The position numbers were made by a program, and so were the translations under genes. From GWE2-51-13 sp041736705 (GTDB taxonomy: Bacteria; Bacillota_I; Bacilli_A; Erysipelotrichales; Erysipelotrichaceae): a stretch of DNA of 64,000 nucleotides. This document shows positions 30,911 through 38,606 of the stretch, in pieces. The stretch is taken from assembly GCA_041736705.1 (NCBI GenBank), contig JBGSTC010000006.1, forward strand, positions 124,001 through 188,000, written 5' to 3'. Position 1 is the first letter of the stretch. Every line of letters starts with the position of its first letter. The notes under the pieces were generated by a model. That model saw only the letters and a program-made list of their open reading frames with translations. It did no database searches and was not told where the DNA came from.

Positions 30911-31885
30911 GTGAACTATTTGCTTTATGGAAGCGAGGCGTATCTTGTCCAAAAGAAACTTGATCTCTTGATCAAGGATCATGTGAAGGTGCAGGATACC
31001 ATGAATACCATCGTCTATGATGCGTCGGAGAATGATTTTTCGATCCGTAAGGTCGTCGAGGAAGCATCCACATTCGCTTTTTTCAGCGAACACAAAGTCA
31101 TCATCGTCAATAACAGCGTCTTTCTTACCCGGGGGACCACGCTTAGTGAACCGGAGTTGAAAGAACTGGAATCCTATTTATCGAAACCCAGCGATTTTTG
31201 TTCGATCGTATTCATCCATCACGAAGAAAACATCGATACCAATAAAAAAGTGTACAAGATCATCAAGAAATACTGCCGTGAAATCCATGAGAAGAAGCTG
31301 GATGGCAACGAGTTCAAATCGTTTCTGCGCGACCAGGCCAAGCAACGGGGGCTTCAGTTCGATAACGAAGCCTTTAATGAATTGGCTGCACGCTTGGACA
31401 ACCAAATGGTCAACGCGATCCGGGAATTGGATAAACTGAAACTCTTCGGGGACAAGATCAAGACGGAGGATGTCCGGGCTTTGGTTTCCAGACCGCTGGA
31501 TAGCGAAACCTTCCATTTGATCAACGCGCTGATGGATAAGGATTTAACCCGCAGCCTGCATATTTGGAACGACATGGTCGTATTGAACGTCGAACCGCTC
31601 TCGTTCATGGGGCTGATCGCCAGTCAGATCCGCCTGATGTATCAGGTGTTATCCCTGCACCAACAAGGGTATCACCGCCAAGACATCGTGAACACGCTGT
31701 TGAACTCCAACACGAAAGTGGATGTCTACCGGGTCAGCCGCTTGCTGAATCTCGCCCAGGCGGCGGACAGTGCGCGACTCCTTTATATCCTGAATGTTTT
31801 AGCCCAGCTCGACCAAAAGAGCAAATCGGGCTTGGTGGATAAGAAATTCGGCTTCGAACTCTTTTTGATCGAAGCGACGAGGTGA
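30911..31885 (+). CDS. holA: DNA polymerase III delta subunit
   Basis: About 324 aa. Clamp-loader subunit that opens the beta clamp. Starts VNYLLYGSEAYLVQKKLD, typical of HolA (LYG-x-E-x-YL), with later FLRDQAKQRGLQFDNEAFNELAARL and FHLINALMDKDLTRSL. The frame is open from 30815 but overlaps comEC; the GTG at 30911 gives the family N-terminus and lies just after a TGGTATAAT box, so the mRNA may be nearly leaderless. holA follows comEC in Bacillus as well. Start codon is uncertain. Confidence 0.9.
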   Translation: MNYLLYGSEAYLVQKKLDLLIKDHVKVQDTMNTIVYDASENDFSIRKVVEEASTFAFFSEHKVIIVNNSVFLTRGTTLSEPELKELESYLSKPSDFCSIVFIHHEENIDTNKKVYKIIKKYCREIHEKKLDGNEFKSFLRDQAKQRGLQFDNEAFNELAARLDNQMVNAIRELDKLKLFGDKIKTEDVRALVSRPLDSETFHLINALMDKDLTRSLHIWNDMVVLNVEPLSFMGLIASQIRLMYQVLSLHQQGYHRQDIVNTLLNSNTKVDVYRVSRLLNLAQAADSARLLYILNVLAQLDQKSKSGLVDKKFGFELFLIEATR

Positions 31886-31887
31886 GT

Positions 31888-33105
31888 ATGGAATCACTTA
31901 AGGAACTCTATAAAACCGGACCCGGTCCTTCAAGCAGCCATACCGTCGCACCGTGGCGGGCGGCGATTCTGTTCAAGGATCGTTTTCCCGACGCCGTCAG
32001 TTATGACGCCGAACTGTATGGTTCGCTGTCGTTGACCGGCAGGGGACACTTCACCGACCGGATCATCATCGATACGTTCAAACCCAAACTCTGCAAAGTG
32101 AGTTTTAAGTTGCATTGGGAGTACGATTTCGACAGCGGGGTACGCTATCGTGCCTACAATTGGAAGAACGAAGTCATCGGCGAATGGAACGTCTTTTCGC
32201 TGGGTGGCGGAAGCATCAAGGTAGTCGAAGAGGATTTCGATTTCCAGCGTACCGTCTATCCATTTAAAAGCATGAAGGAAATCCTCGCTTATTGCGAGGA
32301 GAAGAGTCTTTCGATTCCGATGTTGGTCAAGGAATTCGAACCCGACATCGAGAATCACATGGTGAGTGTCCTAGCGAATATGCTGAAAGCGGTCGACCGG
32401 GGCTTGAATACGACCGGTATCCTGCCTGGCAAACTCATGATGCCGCGGGTCGCCAAATCATTGAATCTGAGTGCCGAAAGGATGGACGACCCCGGGGAAA
32501 AAGACCGGATGCGCTTGGTCTCCTACGCCTATGCCAACAATGAGGAAAACGCTTCGTGCGGGATGGTCGTCACGGCGCCCACTTTGGGTGCCAGCGGGAT
32601 CATGGCGTCGATCATGTACCACTATTACCATAACATCGGGGTTTCCAAAGCGAAACTGATCCAGGCGTTGATGGTCGGTGGGATGTTTGGCAACATCATC
32701 AAGAAAAACGCGACGATTTCCGGCGCGCAGGGGGGTTGTCAGGCGGAGATCGGTGCGGCATGCTGCATGGCGGCGGCCGCGGTCGCATATCTGGATGATT
32801 TAGGGTTGAAACAGATCGAATACGCCGCCGAAATCGCGATGGAACACCATTTAGGGCTGACCTGTGATCCGGTCGGCGGCTATGTCATCATTCCGTGCAT
32901 CGAACGCAACGGCGCCGCGGTGCTTCGTGCGATGGATGCGGCGATGATGGCGAAATACATCGGGAACGTCAAGCCGAACCGCGTTTCCTTCGACATGGTC
33001 GTACGTACGATGAATTATACGGGAAAGAAAATCCCGATGGAATTGAGGGAAACTTCCCTTGGCGGGTTGGCGACGGAAATCGTCGTCAGACCGGATGAAG
33101 ATTGA
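31888..33105 (+). CDS. sdaA: L-serine dehydratase, iron-sulfur type, single chain
   Basis: About 405 aa. Deaminates L-serine to pyruvate with a [4Fe-4S] cluster. The beta-type domain comes first (KTGPGPSSSHTVAPWRAA), followed by the alpha-type catalytic domain with CGMVVTAPTLGASGIM, GCQAEIGAACCM and LTCDPVGGYVIIPCIERNG, which supply cluster cysteines. Many Bacillota encode the two domains as separate genes; here they are fused. There is no cysteine at the C-terminus (it ends RPDED), unlike the tail-in-mouth Legionella enzyme. The ATG at 31888 is preferred to the GTG at 31882 by homology; holA ends at 31885. Confidence 0.9.
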   Translation: MESLKELYKTGPGPSSSHTVAPWRAAILFKDRFPDAVSYDAELYGSLSLTGRGHFTDRIIIDTFKPKLCKVSFKLHWEYDFDSGVRYRAYNWKNEVIGEWNVFSLGGGSIKVVEEDFDFQRTVYPFKSMKEILAYCEEKSLSIPMLVKEFEPDIENHMVSVLANMLKAVDRGLNTTGILPGKLMMPRVAKSLNLSAERMDDPGEKDRMRLVSYAYANNEENASCGMVVTAPTLGASGIMASIMYHYYHNIGVSKAKLIQALMVGGMFGNIIKKNATISGAQGGCQAEIGAACCMAAAAVAYLDDLGLKQIEYAAEIAMEHHLGLTCDPVGGYVIIPCIERNGAAVLRAMDAAMMAKYIGNVKPNRVSFDMVVRTMNYTGKKIPMELRETSLGGLATEIVVRPDED

Positions 33106-33119
33106 TTCAAAGGATTCCC

Positions 33120-33653
33120 ATGGAAACCAAAACAATAAGAAACGGGAAGACAATCCTCTTGCGGAAAGCCGTTCCCGAAGATGCGGTGATGATCGTCGAT
33201 TATCTGAAAAAAGTGTGCGTCGAAACGGACAACCTTTCGTTTGGCTTGGATGACATGCCGATCACGGTCGAATCCGAAATCGAATATCTCAAAGGTATCC
33301 AGACGTCGACCACTTCCGTCCATTTCGTCGTACTCTGCGACGATGAAGTCATCGCCACCTCCAACATCTCCACCAAGTCCAGACCGCGCATGGCCCATGT
33401 CGCATCCCTGGGGATCAGCGTCCTGCGCGACTACTGGCATTTCGGAGTCGGATCGATGCTTATGGAAGCGATGATCGATTGGGCGAAAGCGGGCGGTGTC
33501 ATCAAGAAAATCAACTTAAGCGTCCGAAGCGACAATCAAACCGCGATCGGGCTTTATCGCAAGTTCGGGTTTCGCTATGTCGGGACCTTGCATGATGAGA
33601 TGAGGGTCGACGGACAATCCGTCGACTTGGATGAAATGGAGCTCCTGTTTTAA
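33120..33653 (+). CDS. GNAT family N-acetyltransferase
   Basis: 177 aa. Acetyl-CoA site motif A is seen in SLGISVLRDYWHFGVGSMLMEAMIDWAK, and motif B in NLSVRSDNQTAIGLYRKFGFRYVGT. The acceptor cannot be deduced; relatives acetylate ribosomal proteins, small amines or antibiotics. The ATG at 33120 follows AAAGGA, and the longer frame from 33102 is rejected. Lies 14 bp after the serine dehydratase gene and two bases before the nucleotidyltransferase-like gene. Confidence 0.9.
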   Translation: METKTIRNGKTILLRKAVPEDAVMIVDYLKKVCVETDNLSFGLDDMPITVESEIEYLKGIQTSTTSVHFVVLCDDEVIATSNISTKSRPRMAHVASLGISVLRDYWHFGVGSMLMEAMIDWAKAGGVIKKINLSVRSDNQTAIGLYRKFGFRYVGTLHDEMRVDGQSVDLDEMELLF

Positions 33654-33655
33654 CC

Positions 33656-34123
33656 ATGGATTCGTCGAACCTAGTAAAGATTGCGCGTGCCTTCAATCAG
33701 GCGGGGGTCGGTTGGTGTGTCGGCGGTTCGCTTATGCTTCATTGCGCCGGAATCGAAATCCGACCCAAGGACATCGATCTTTTCGTTTTGCCTCGGGATT
33801 TCGATCGCGCCTTGACCTTACTCAACCAAGTCGGCAAGATGACTGAATTCGGACCGACGTCCGTCTTTGGATCAGAACGGTTCGCACGCGGCGTTGTTTT
33901 CGACGAAGAGGTCGATCTGATCGCCGGCATGAAAATCCTGGGTGAGAACGGTTGGGTCGAATACGATATGGACCCGACAACGGTTTCGAATAGCTGGATC
34001 GAAGGGGAGAGGGTCCCGTATGGGAATCTTGAGGAGTGGATCGGACTCTATGCGGCGATGAACCGCCTGGATAAGGTCCGGTTGATTCAATCCCATCTGA
34101 AAAACAAAGGAGAATCCAAATGA
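33656..34123 (+). CDS. nucleotidyltransferase-fold protein (MNT/AbiEii-like)
   Basis: 155 aa. The start AFNQAGVGWCVGGSLMLHCAGIEIRPKDIDLFVL fits the nucleotidyltransferase fold: GGS loop and D-x-D (DID at about residues 39-41). A third acidic residue may be Asp in FDEEVDLIAG. Related proteins include toxin MNTs, aminoglycoside adenylyltransferases and RelA-independent orphan domains. No HEPN or antitoxin partner is adjacent; the stop overlaps a cupin gene by ATGA. Function unknown. Confidence 0.72.
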   Translation: MDSSNLVKIARAFNQAGVGWCVGGSLMLHCAGIEIRPKDIDLFVLPRDFDRALTLLNQVGKMTEFGPTSVFGSERFARGVVFDEEVDLIAGMKILGENGWVEYDMDPTTVSNSWIEGERVPYGNLEEWIGLYAAMNRLDKVRLIQSHLKNKGESK

Positions 34124-34584
34124 ACATCCTTCATACAAACAAAGAAAGCTTGGTTGCGGTCCACAAAAACGAACACGAGCCCTATGAATACATCAAACAT
34201 CAGGTGACACCGCGCAAACTCGGCATGAAAACGATGGTCGCTTTCTATGAAATCCCGCCCAACAAAGCGAACTACCCCATGCACAGCCATCTTGTCAGTG
34301 AAGAAGTTTTCTATGTTTTGGAAGGTTGCGGAACCCTTGAGACCCTTGAAGGAAGCTTCTTGATCCAAGCGGGCGATGTCATCGTTTGTCCCTGCGGCGA
34401 AGGGAACGCCCACCGCATCGTCAATACAGGGGATCAACCCTTGCGGTATCTGGATGTGGATACGGTGTCGGATCTGGATCTCGTCGCGTATCCCGAATCG
34501 CAAAAAATCGGGGTCATCCGTAACGGATCCCCGAGTCTGTTCTATCGCAAAGATGACGACGTCGACTACTATCTCGGTGAATGA
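34120..34584 (+). CDS. cupin domain protein
   Basis: 154 aa. Double-stranded beta-helix protein with the metal motif PMHSHLVSEEVFYVLEG (His, His, Glu) and the second cupin motif NAHRIVNTGDQPLRYLDV. Similar proteins bind sugars, act as isomerases or dioxygenases, or sense small molecules. Translationally coupled to the nucleotidyltransferase-like gene and closed by a terminator, so it is the last gene of the accessory set 31888-34584. Substrate unknown. Confidence 0.88.
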   Translation: MNILHTNKESLVAVHKNEHEPYEYIKHQVTPRKLGMKTMVAFYEIPPNKANYPMHSHLVSEEVFYVLEGCGTLETLEGSFLIQAGDVIVCPCGEGNAHRIVNTGDQPLRYLDVDTVSDLDLVAYPESQKIGVIRNGSPSLFYRKDDDVDYYLGE

Positions 34585-34596
34585 CCGGGATTTTTT
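34572..34596 (+). terminator. Rho-independent terminator after cupin gene
   Basis: Seven-pair stem (34572-34578 with 34584-34590, one G-T pair), loop carrying the stop codon, followed by six T residues (34591-34596). Confidence 0.75.
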
Positions 34597-34600
34597 GTAT

Positions 34601-34624
34601 AAAAAAATCAATCTTTCGATTGAT
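34601..34624 (-). terminator. Rho-independent terminator of rpsT
   Basis: Stem ATCAATC (34607-34613) with GATTGAT (34618-34624), TTTC loop, followed on the minus strand by seven T residues. Confidence 0.78.
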
Positions 34625-34632
34625 CGTTTCGA

Positions 34633-34893
34633 CTAGACGGAAGCTACGATCTTGGCCAGACGTGATTTCTGACGGGAAGCGTAGTTTTTATGATGGATAC
34701 CGCCGGTAACGGCTTTGTCCAACTTTGAATTCACGAGATCCAAAGCAGTTTTCGCAGCGTCGGCATCTTTCAACTCGACAGCTTTCAAAACGGTTTTGAT
34801 CGCGGTTTTCAGAGCGGATTTTTCAGATGTTACCGCGGCGCTACGCTTTAGATTCGTCAATGCGCGTTTCTTTTGGGATTTGATTTGTGGCAT
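34633..34893 (-). CDS. rpsT: 30S ribosomal protein S20
   Basis: 86-aa basic protein that binds 16S rRNA early in 30S assembly. The sequence MPQIKSQKKRALTNLKRSAAV and KAVTGGIHHKNYASRQKSRLAK is diagnostic. The ATG at 34893 follows AAGGAGGTG; the longer open frame to 34992 is leader. It is the only minus-strand gene in this stretch, with its own promoter and terminator, as usual for rpsT. Confidence 0.97.
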   Translation of the reverse strand: MPQIKSQKKRALTNLKRSAAVTSEKSALKTAIKTVLKAVELKDADAAKTALDLVNSKLDKAVTGGIHHKNYASRQKSRLAKIVASV

Positions 34894-34924
34894 GCGTGCA
34901 CCTCCTTGTTCTTTGTACCGTCTG

Positions 34925-34953
34925 ATTATAGCAAACCCGCTTTTAAAAAGCAA
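34925..34953 (-). promoter_or_regulatory. promoter of rpsT
   Basis: Minus-strand TTGCTT (34948-34953), 17-bp spacer, TATAAT (34925-34930) with TGC extension. Confidence 0.72.
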
Positions 34954-35004
34954 GGAACAATGCTGACAAAGGTGAGAGGGGGACGAAGACAAAGCCTGAA
35001 AATA

Positions 35005-35013
35005 TGCTATAAT
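35005..35013 (+). promoter_or_regulatory. extended -10 promoter of fmt operon
   Basis: TGCTATAAT (hexamer 35008-35013), 21 bp from the ATG at 35034, which has GGGAGG before it. The -35 match is poor. Confidence 0.55.
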
Positions 35014-35033
35014 ATCCGACGGGAGGCAAAAAC

Positions 35034-35984
35034 ATGGAAAAAAAGCGGATTATCTTTATGGGAACGCCGGATTTCGCCGTCGAAATACTGTCGGTCCTTC
35101 TGCAGGAAAACATGGATGTCGTCGCCGTGGTGACCCAACCGGACAAACCGGTCGGCCGCAAGCACGAAATCAAGCCGACCCCGGTCAAGGCGAAAGCCCT
35201 TGAAAACGGGATTTTCGTGATGCAACCGGAAAAGATCGGAACCATCGCCGAAGAAATCGAAACTTTGAAACCGGATCTGATCGTGACCTGCGCCTACGGG
35301 CAATTCATTCCGCAAAGGATCTTGGATATGCCGTTGTTTGGAAGTATCAACGTCCATGCCTCGCTTCTGCCGGAGTACCGCGGAGGCGCCCCGATCCACA
35401 AGTCGATCATTGACGGAAACAAGAAGACCGGCATCTCGATCATGCGCATGGTCAAACGGATGGATGCGGGCGACGTGATGTCGCAAATCGAAGTGGACAT
35501 CAGCGACGACGATACCGTCGGTACGCTACACGATAAATTGCAGCGTGCAGGAGCGGATTTACTCAGGGAAAGCCTGGAGCTTCTCTTTAATGGAAACGCA
35601 CGTTGGCAGCCCCAGGACGAGTCCAAGGCGACCTTCGCCTACAATATCACAAAAGAACAAGAATTCGTTTCATTCAACCGTGATGTCAAGACGGTATATG
35701 ATCACATACGCGGCTTGATTCCCTGGCCGGTCGGTTACGGCGTGGTCAACGGGAAGAAAATCAAGTTCCACCGCGTCGGCTATCAACAAGGAAGATCGCA
35801 AGGGAAACCCGGTGAAATCCTCGGACTTGAAGAGGAGGCGCTTGTCGTCCAAGCGCTCGATGGCGTCCTCATGCTTTATGAAGTGCAGTTGGAAGGAAAA
35901 GGAAAGAGTAACGCAAGCGACTTCTTTAACGGGATCGGGAAAACCATGGTCCACGCTTGCTTTGAGGAAAATCATGAAAGTTAG
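35034..35984 (+). CDS. fmt: methionyl-tRNA formyltransferase
   Basis: 316 aa. Formylates initiator Met-tRNA using 10-formyl-tetrahydrofolate. Catalytic domain motifs: RIIFMGTPDFAVEIL, the HASLLPEYRGGAPIHKSIIDG region with catalytic Asn/His, and GISIMRMVKRMDAGD with the Asp. The C-terminal OB domain completes the normal length. It sits in the place of sporulation genes found between rpsT and lepA in Bacillus. Overlaps the next gene by 11 bp. Confidence 0.97.
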   Translation: MEKKRIIFMGTPDFAVEILSVLLQENMDVVAVVTQPDKPVGRKHEIKPTPVKAKALENGIFVMQPEKIGTIAEEIETLKPDLIVTCAYGQFIPQRILDMPLFGSINVHASLLPEYRGGAPIHKSIIDGNKKTGISIMRMVKRMDAGDVMSQIEVDISDDDTVGTLHDKLQRAGADLLRESLELLFNGNARWQPQDESKATFAYNITKEQEFVSFNRDVKTVYDHIRGLIPWPVGYGVVNGKKIKFHRVGYQQGRSQGKPGEILGLEEEALVVQALDGVLMLYEVQLEGKGKSNASDFFNGIGKTMVHACFEENHES

Positions 35985-36453
35985 AACGTTAACCATCACC
36001 GCGCTATTGATGGCGATGGTCACGATCGTTACGATGTACATCGCCTTTCCCATCTTCCAAGGGTATCTGAACCTGGGGGATGTCATGGTCATGGGCATGG
36101 CGGTTTTATTGCCTCTTCCCCTGACACCGCTCGCCGGTGTCGCATCGATGTTGGCGGACTTGCTTCTGGGATACGGCGTCTATGCCCCCTTCACCCTGGT
36201 CATCAAAGCCGTCGAAGCCTTGTTGATCGGACTCTGGGTCCACAACCACAAAAACAAAGCCGTGCCGCTCTATGTCTACATGATCGGCGGTCTCTGGATG
36301 GCGCTTGCCTACGGGTTGACCGATGTCATCCTTGCCGATAATCCCGGCGTCTTCTTTCTATCCTTCGGCTACAATGCATTGCAAGGGATCGTCTGTTCTC
36401 TGATCGCTTTCCCGCTCTTTCGTAAACTGCGGATGTTCCGCGATAAAATCTAG
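35974..36453 (+). CDS. ECF transporter S component-like membrane protein
   Basis: 159 aa with five or six hydrophobic helices and a fold signature of energy-coupling-factor substrate-binding subunits: LTITALLMAMVTIVTMYIAFP, GYLNLGDVMVMGMAVLLP and GVASMLADLLLGYGVYAPFTLVIKAVEALLIGL. S components capture a vitamin and share an EcfAAT module encoded elsewhere. The vitamin is not determined. The start ATG at 35974 lies inside fmt after GAGGAAAATC, giving translational coupling. Confidence 0.82.
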   Translation: MKVRTLTITALLMAMVTIVTMYIAFPIFQGYLNLGDVMVMGMAVLLPLPLTPLAGVASMLADLLLGYGVYAPFTLVIKAVEALLIGLWVHNHKNKAVPLYVYMIGGLWMALAYGLTDVILADNPGVFFLSFGYNALQGIVCSLIAFPLFRKLRMFRDKI

Positions 36454-36520
36454 CTTATTCAACGCTTCGCCGACTCGCAGTTCAGTCGTCGAAGAACGTA
36501 TCTCCTAAGGAGGAAACTAA

Positions 36521-38323
36521 ATGGATCAATCGAAAATTCGAAATTTCTCGATCATCGCACATATCGACCACGGGAAGTCCACACTGGCCGACCGGATTCT
36601 TGAAATGACCCAGACGGTCGCTTCGCGCGACATGGTCGAACAAATCCTCGACAGCATGTCGTTGGAACGCGAACGCGGGATCACGATCAAACTGAACGCC
36701 GTCCAGTTGAAATACACCGCCAAGAACGGGGAAGAGTATCTTTTCCATCTCATCGACACCCCGGGTCACGTCGACTTCACCTATGAAGTATCCCGCTCCC
36801 TGGCGGCCTGCGAAGGGGCGGTTTTGGTCGTCGACGCATCGCAGGGCATCGAGGCGCAAACCTTGGCCAACGTCTATCTCGCCCTCGACAACAACCTTGA
36901 AATCATCCCGGTCATCAATAAGATCGACCTGCCTTCCGCCATGCCCGACATGGTCATCGACGAAATCGAAAACATCATCGGATTGGAGGCGAAGAATGCG
37001 CCACGCATCTCGGCGAAAAGCGGGCTGAATGTCGACCAAGTGCTCGAAGCCATCGTCGAACGCGTCCCCGCGCCTGCCGGAAGCCCCGACCATCCTCTCC
37101 AAGCCCTTGTCTTCGACTCGATCTTCGATACGTACCGCGGGGTCATTTCCTATGTCCGCATCAAAGAAGGACAGGTCAAGGTGGGGGATAAGATCCGCTT
37201 TATGCAGACCAATTCCGAATACGAAGTCACGGAACTCGGGATCCGTACCCCCAAGGAAGTGAAGAAAGACATGCTTCAATGCGGGGAAGTCGGTTGGATC
37301 GCAGCGCAAGTACGTTCGGTCAAAGACGTCCACGTCGGGGATACGATCACCGCGGTCGAAAATCCCGCACCTTCTCCCTTACCCGGTTACCGTCAACTCA
37401 ATTCGATGGTGTTCTGCGGACTCTATCCCGTCGATACCAACCGCTACAACGACCTACGCGACGCCCTGGAAAAACTCCAGCTCAACGACGCCGCCTTGCG
37501 CTTTGAAGCCGAATCCTCCCAAGCCTTGGGTTTCGGTTTCCGTTGCGGATTCCTCGGACTTCTGCATATGGATGTCATCCAGGAGCGGCTCGAGCGTGAA
37601 TACAACCTGAACCTCATCGCCACCGCGCCTTCCGTCGTCTACCATGCGTTCTTGACGGACGGGACGATGATGGAAATCGACAACCCTTCCTTCCTCCCGG
37701 ATGTCCAACGCATCGAACACATGGAAGAACCCTATGTCAAAGCGACGATCATGGTCCCCAAGGACTATATCGGACCGGTCATGGAACTGAGCCAGAAGAA
37801 GCGCGGCATCTATAAAGACATGCATTACATCGATCCGACCCGCAACACCTTGGTCTATGAACTTCCGTTGGCGGAAATCGTCTTCGACTACTTCGATAAA
37901 CTCAAATCGGCCACCAAAGGCTATGCTTCCTTGGATTATGAATTGATCGGATACCAAGCCTCCAACCTGGTCAAGATGGACATCATGCTGAACACGGAAG
38001 TCATCGACGCCCTATCGACGATCGTGCATCGCGACTTCGCCTATGGACGCGGGAAAGTCATCACGGAGAAACTCCGCAAACTCATCCCGAGGCAACAATT
38101 CGAAATCCCCATCCAGGCCGCCATCAACCACAAGATCATCGCACGCAGCGACATCAAAGCCTTGCGTAAGAACGTCTTGGCGAAATGTTACGGCGGGGAT
38201 ATCTCGCGTAAGAAGAAACTGTTGGAGAAACAGAAGGAAGGGAAGAAGCGCATGAAGATGGTCGGATCCGTCGAAGTGCCGCAGGAAGCCTTCATGGCCG
38301 TCCTTTCCATGGATGATGAATAA
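36521..38323 (+). CDS. lepA: elongation factor 4 (LepA)
   Basis: 600-aa translational GTPase that acts on stalled or assembling ribosomes. G motifs: AHIDHGKSTLADR, RGITIK, DTPGHVDF, NKIDLPSA and SAKSG. The C-terminal domain ends RKKKLLEKQKEGKKRMKMVGSVEVPQEAFMAVL, characteristic of LepA. The ATG follows an excellent AAGGAGG. lepA and hemW are neighbours in Bacillus too; a MazG-like gene is inserted here. Confidence 0.98.
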   Translation: MDQSKIRNFSIIAHIDHGKSTLADRILEMTQTVASRDMVEQILDSMSLERERGITIKLNAVQLKYTAKNGEEYLFHLIDTPGHVDFTYEVSRSLAACEGAVLVVDASQGIEAQTLANVYLALDNNLEIIPVINKIDLPSAMPDMVIDEIENIIGLEAKNAPRISAKSGLNVDQVLEAIVERVPAPAGSPDHPLQALVFDSIFDTYRGVISYVRIKEGQVKVGDKIRFMQTNSEYEVTELGIRTPKEVKKDMLQCGEVGWIAAQVRSVKDVHVGDTITAVENPAPSPLPGYRQLNSMVFCGLYPVDTNRYNDLRDALEKLQLNDAALRFEAESSQALGFGFRCGFLGLLHMDVIQERLEREYNLNLIATAPSVVYHAFLTDGTMMEIDNPSFLPDVQRIEHMEEPYVKATIMVPKDYIGPVMELSQKKRGIYKDMHYIDPTRNTLVYELPLAEIVFDYFDKLKSATKGYASLDYELIGYQASNLVKMDIMLNTEVIDALSTIVHRDFAYGRGKVITEKLRKLIPRQQFEIPIQAAINHKIIARSDIKALRKNVLAKCYGGDISRKKKLLEKQKEGKKRMKMVGSVEVPQEAFMAVLSMDDE

Positions 38324-38606
38324 AATGGAAGAACTACTCGCTAAAATACAGAAGATGCGTGAAGACAAAGGTTGGGATAAAAGCGACACGCCGGAAATCC
38401 TGGCGAAGTCCGTTTTCGTCGAAGCCGGGGAGTTGCTGGAATGCTATCTCGGCGAACCCCGATTGGATCATGTCAAATCGGAACTGGCGGATGTGCTGAT
38501 GTACGCTCTTTCCCTATGCGTCGACCTCGGGTTGGACCCCGTCGACGTCGTCGTTTCCAAGTTCATCGACATCGACGCCCGTTATCCCTCGAAAACCCAT
38601 GATTGA
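38313..38606 (+). CDS. MazG-like nucleotide pyrophosphohydrolase
   Basis: 97 aa or slightly less. All-alpha NTP pyrophosphohydrolase half-domain with metal-binding E-x2-E (VEAGELLECY) and E-x2-D (ELADVLMYALSLCVDLGLD). Such short proteins hydrolyse abnormal or excess nucleotides, or (p)ppGpp in MazG. Starts at 38313, 38316 or 38325 are all possible, the first two overlapping the lepA end. The 3' end overlaps hemW by 8 bp. Confidence 0.88.
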   Translation: MMNKMEELLAKIQKMREDKGWDKSDTPEILAKSVFVEAGELLECYLGEPRLDHVKSELADVLMYALSLCVDLGLDPVDVVVSKFIDIDARYPSKTHD

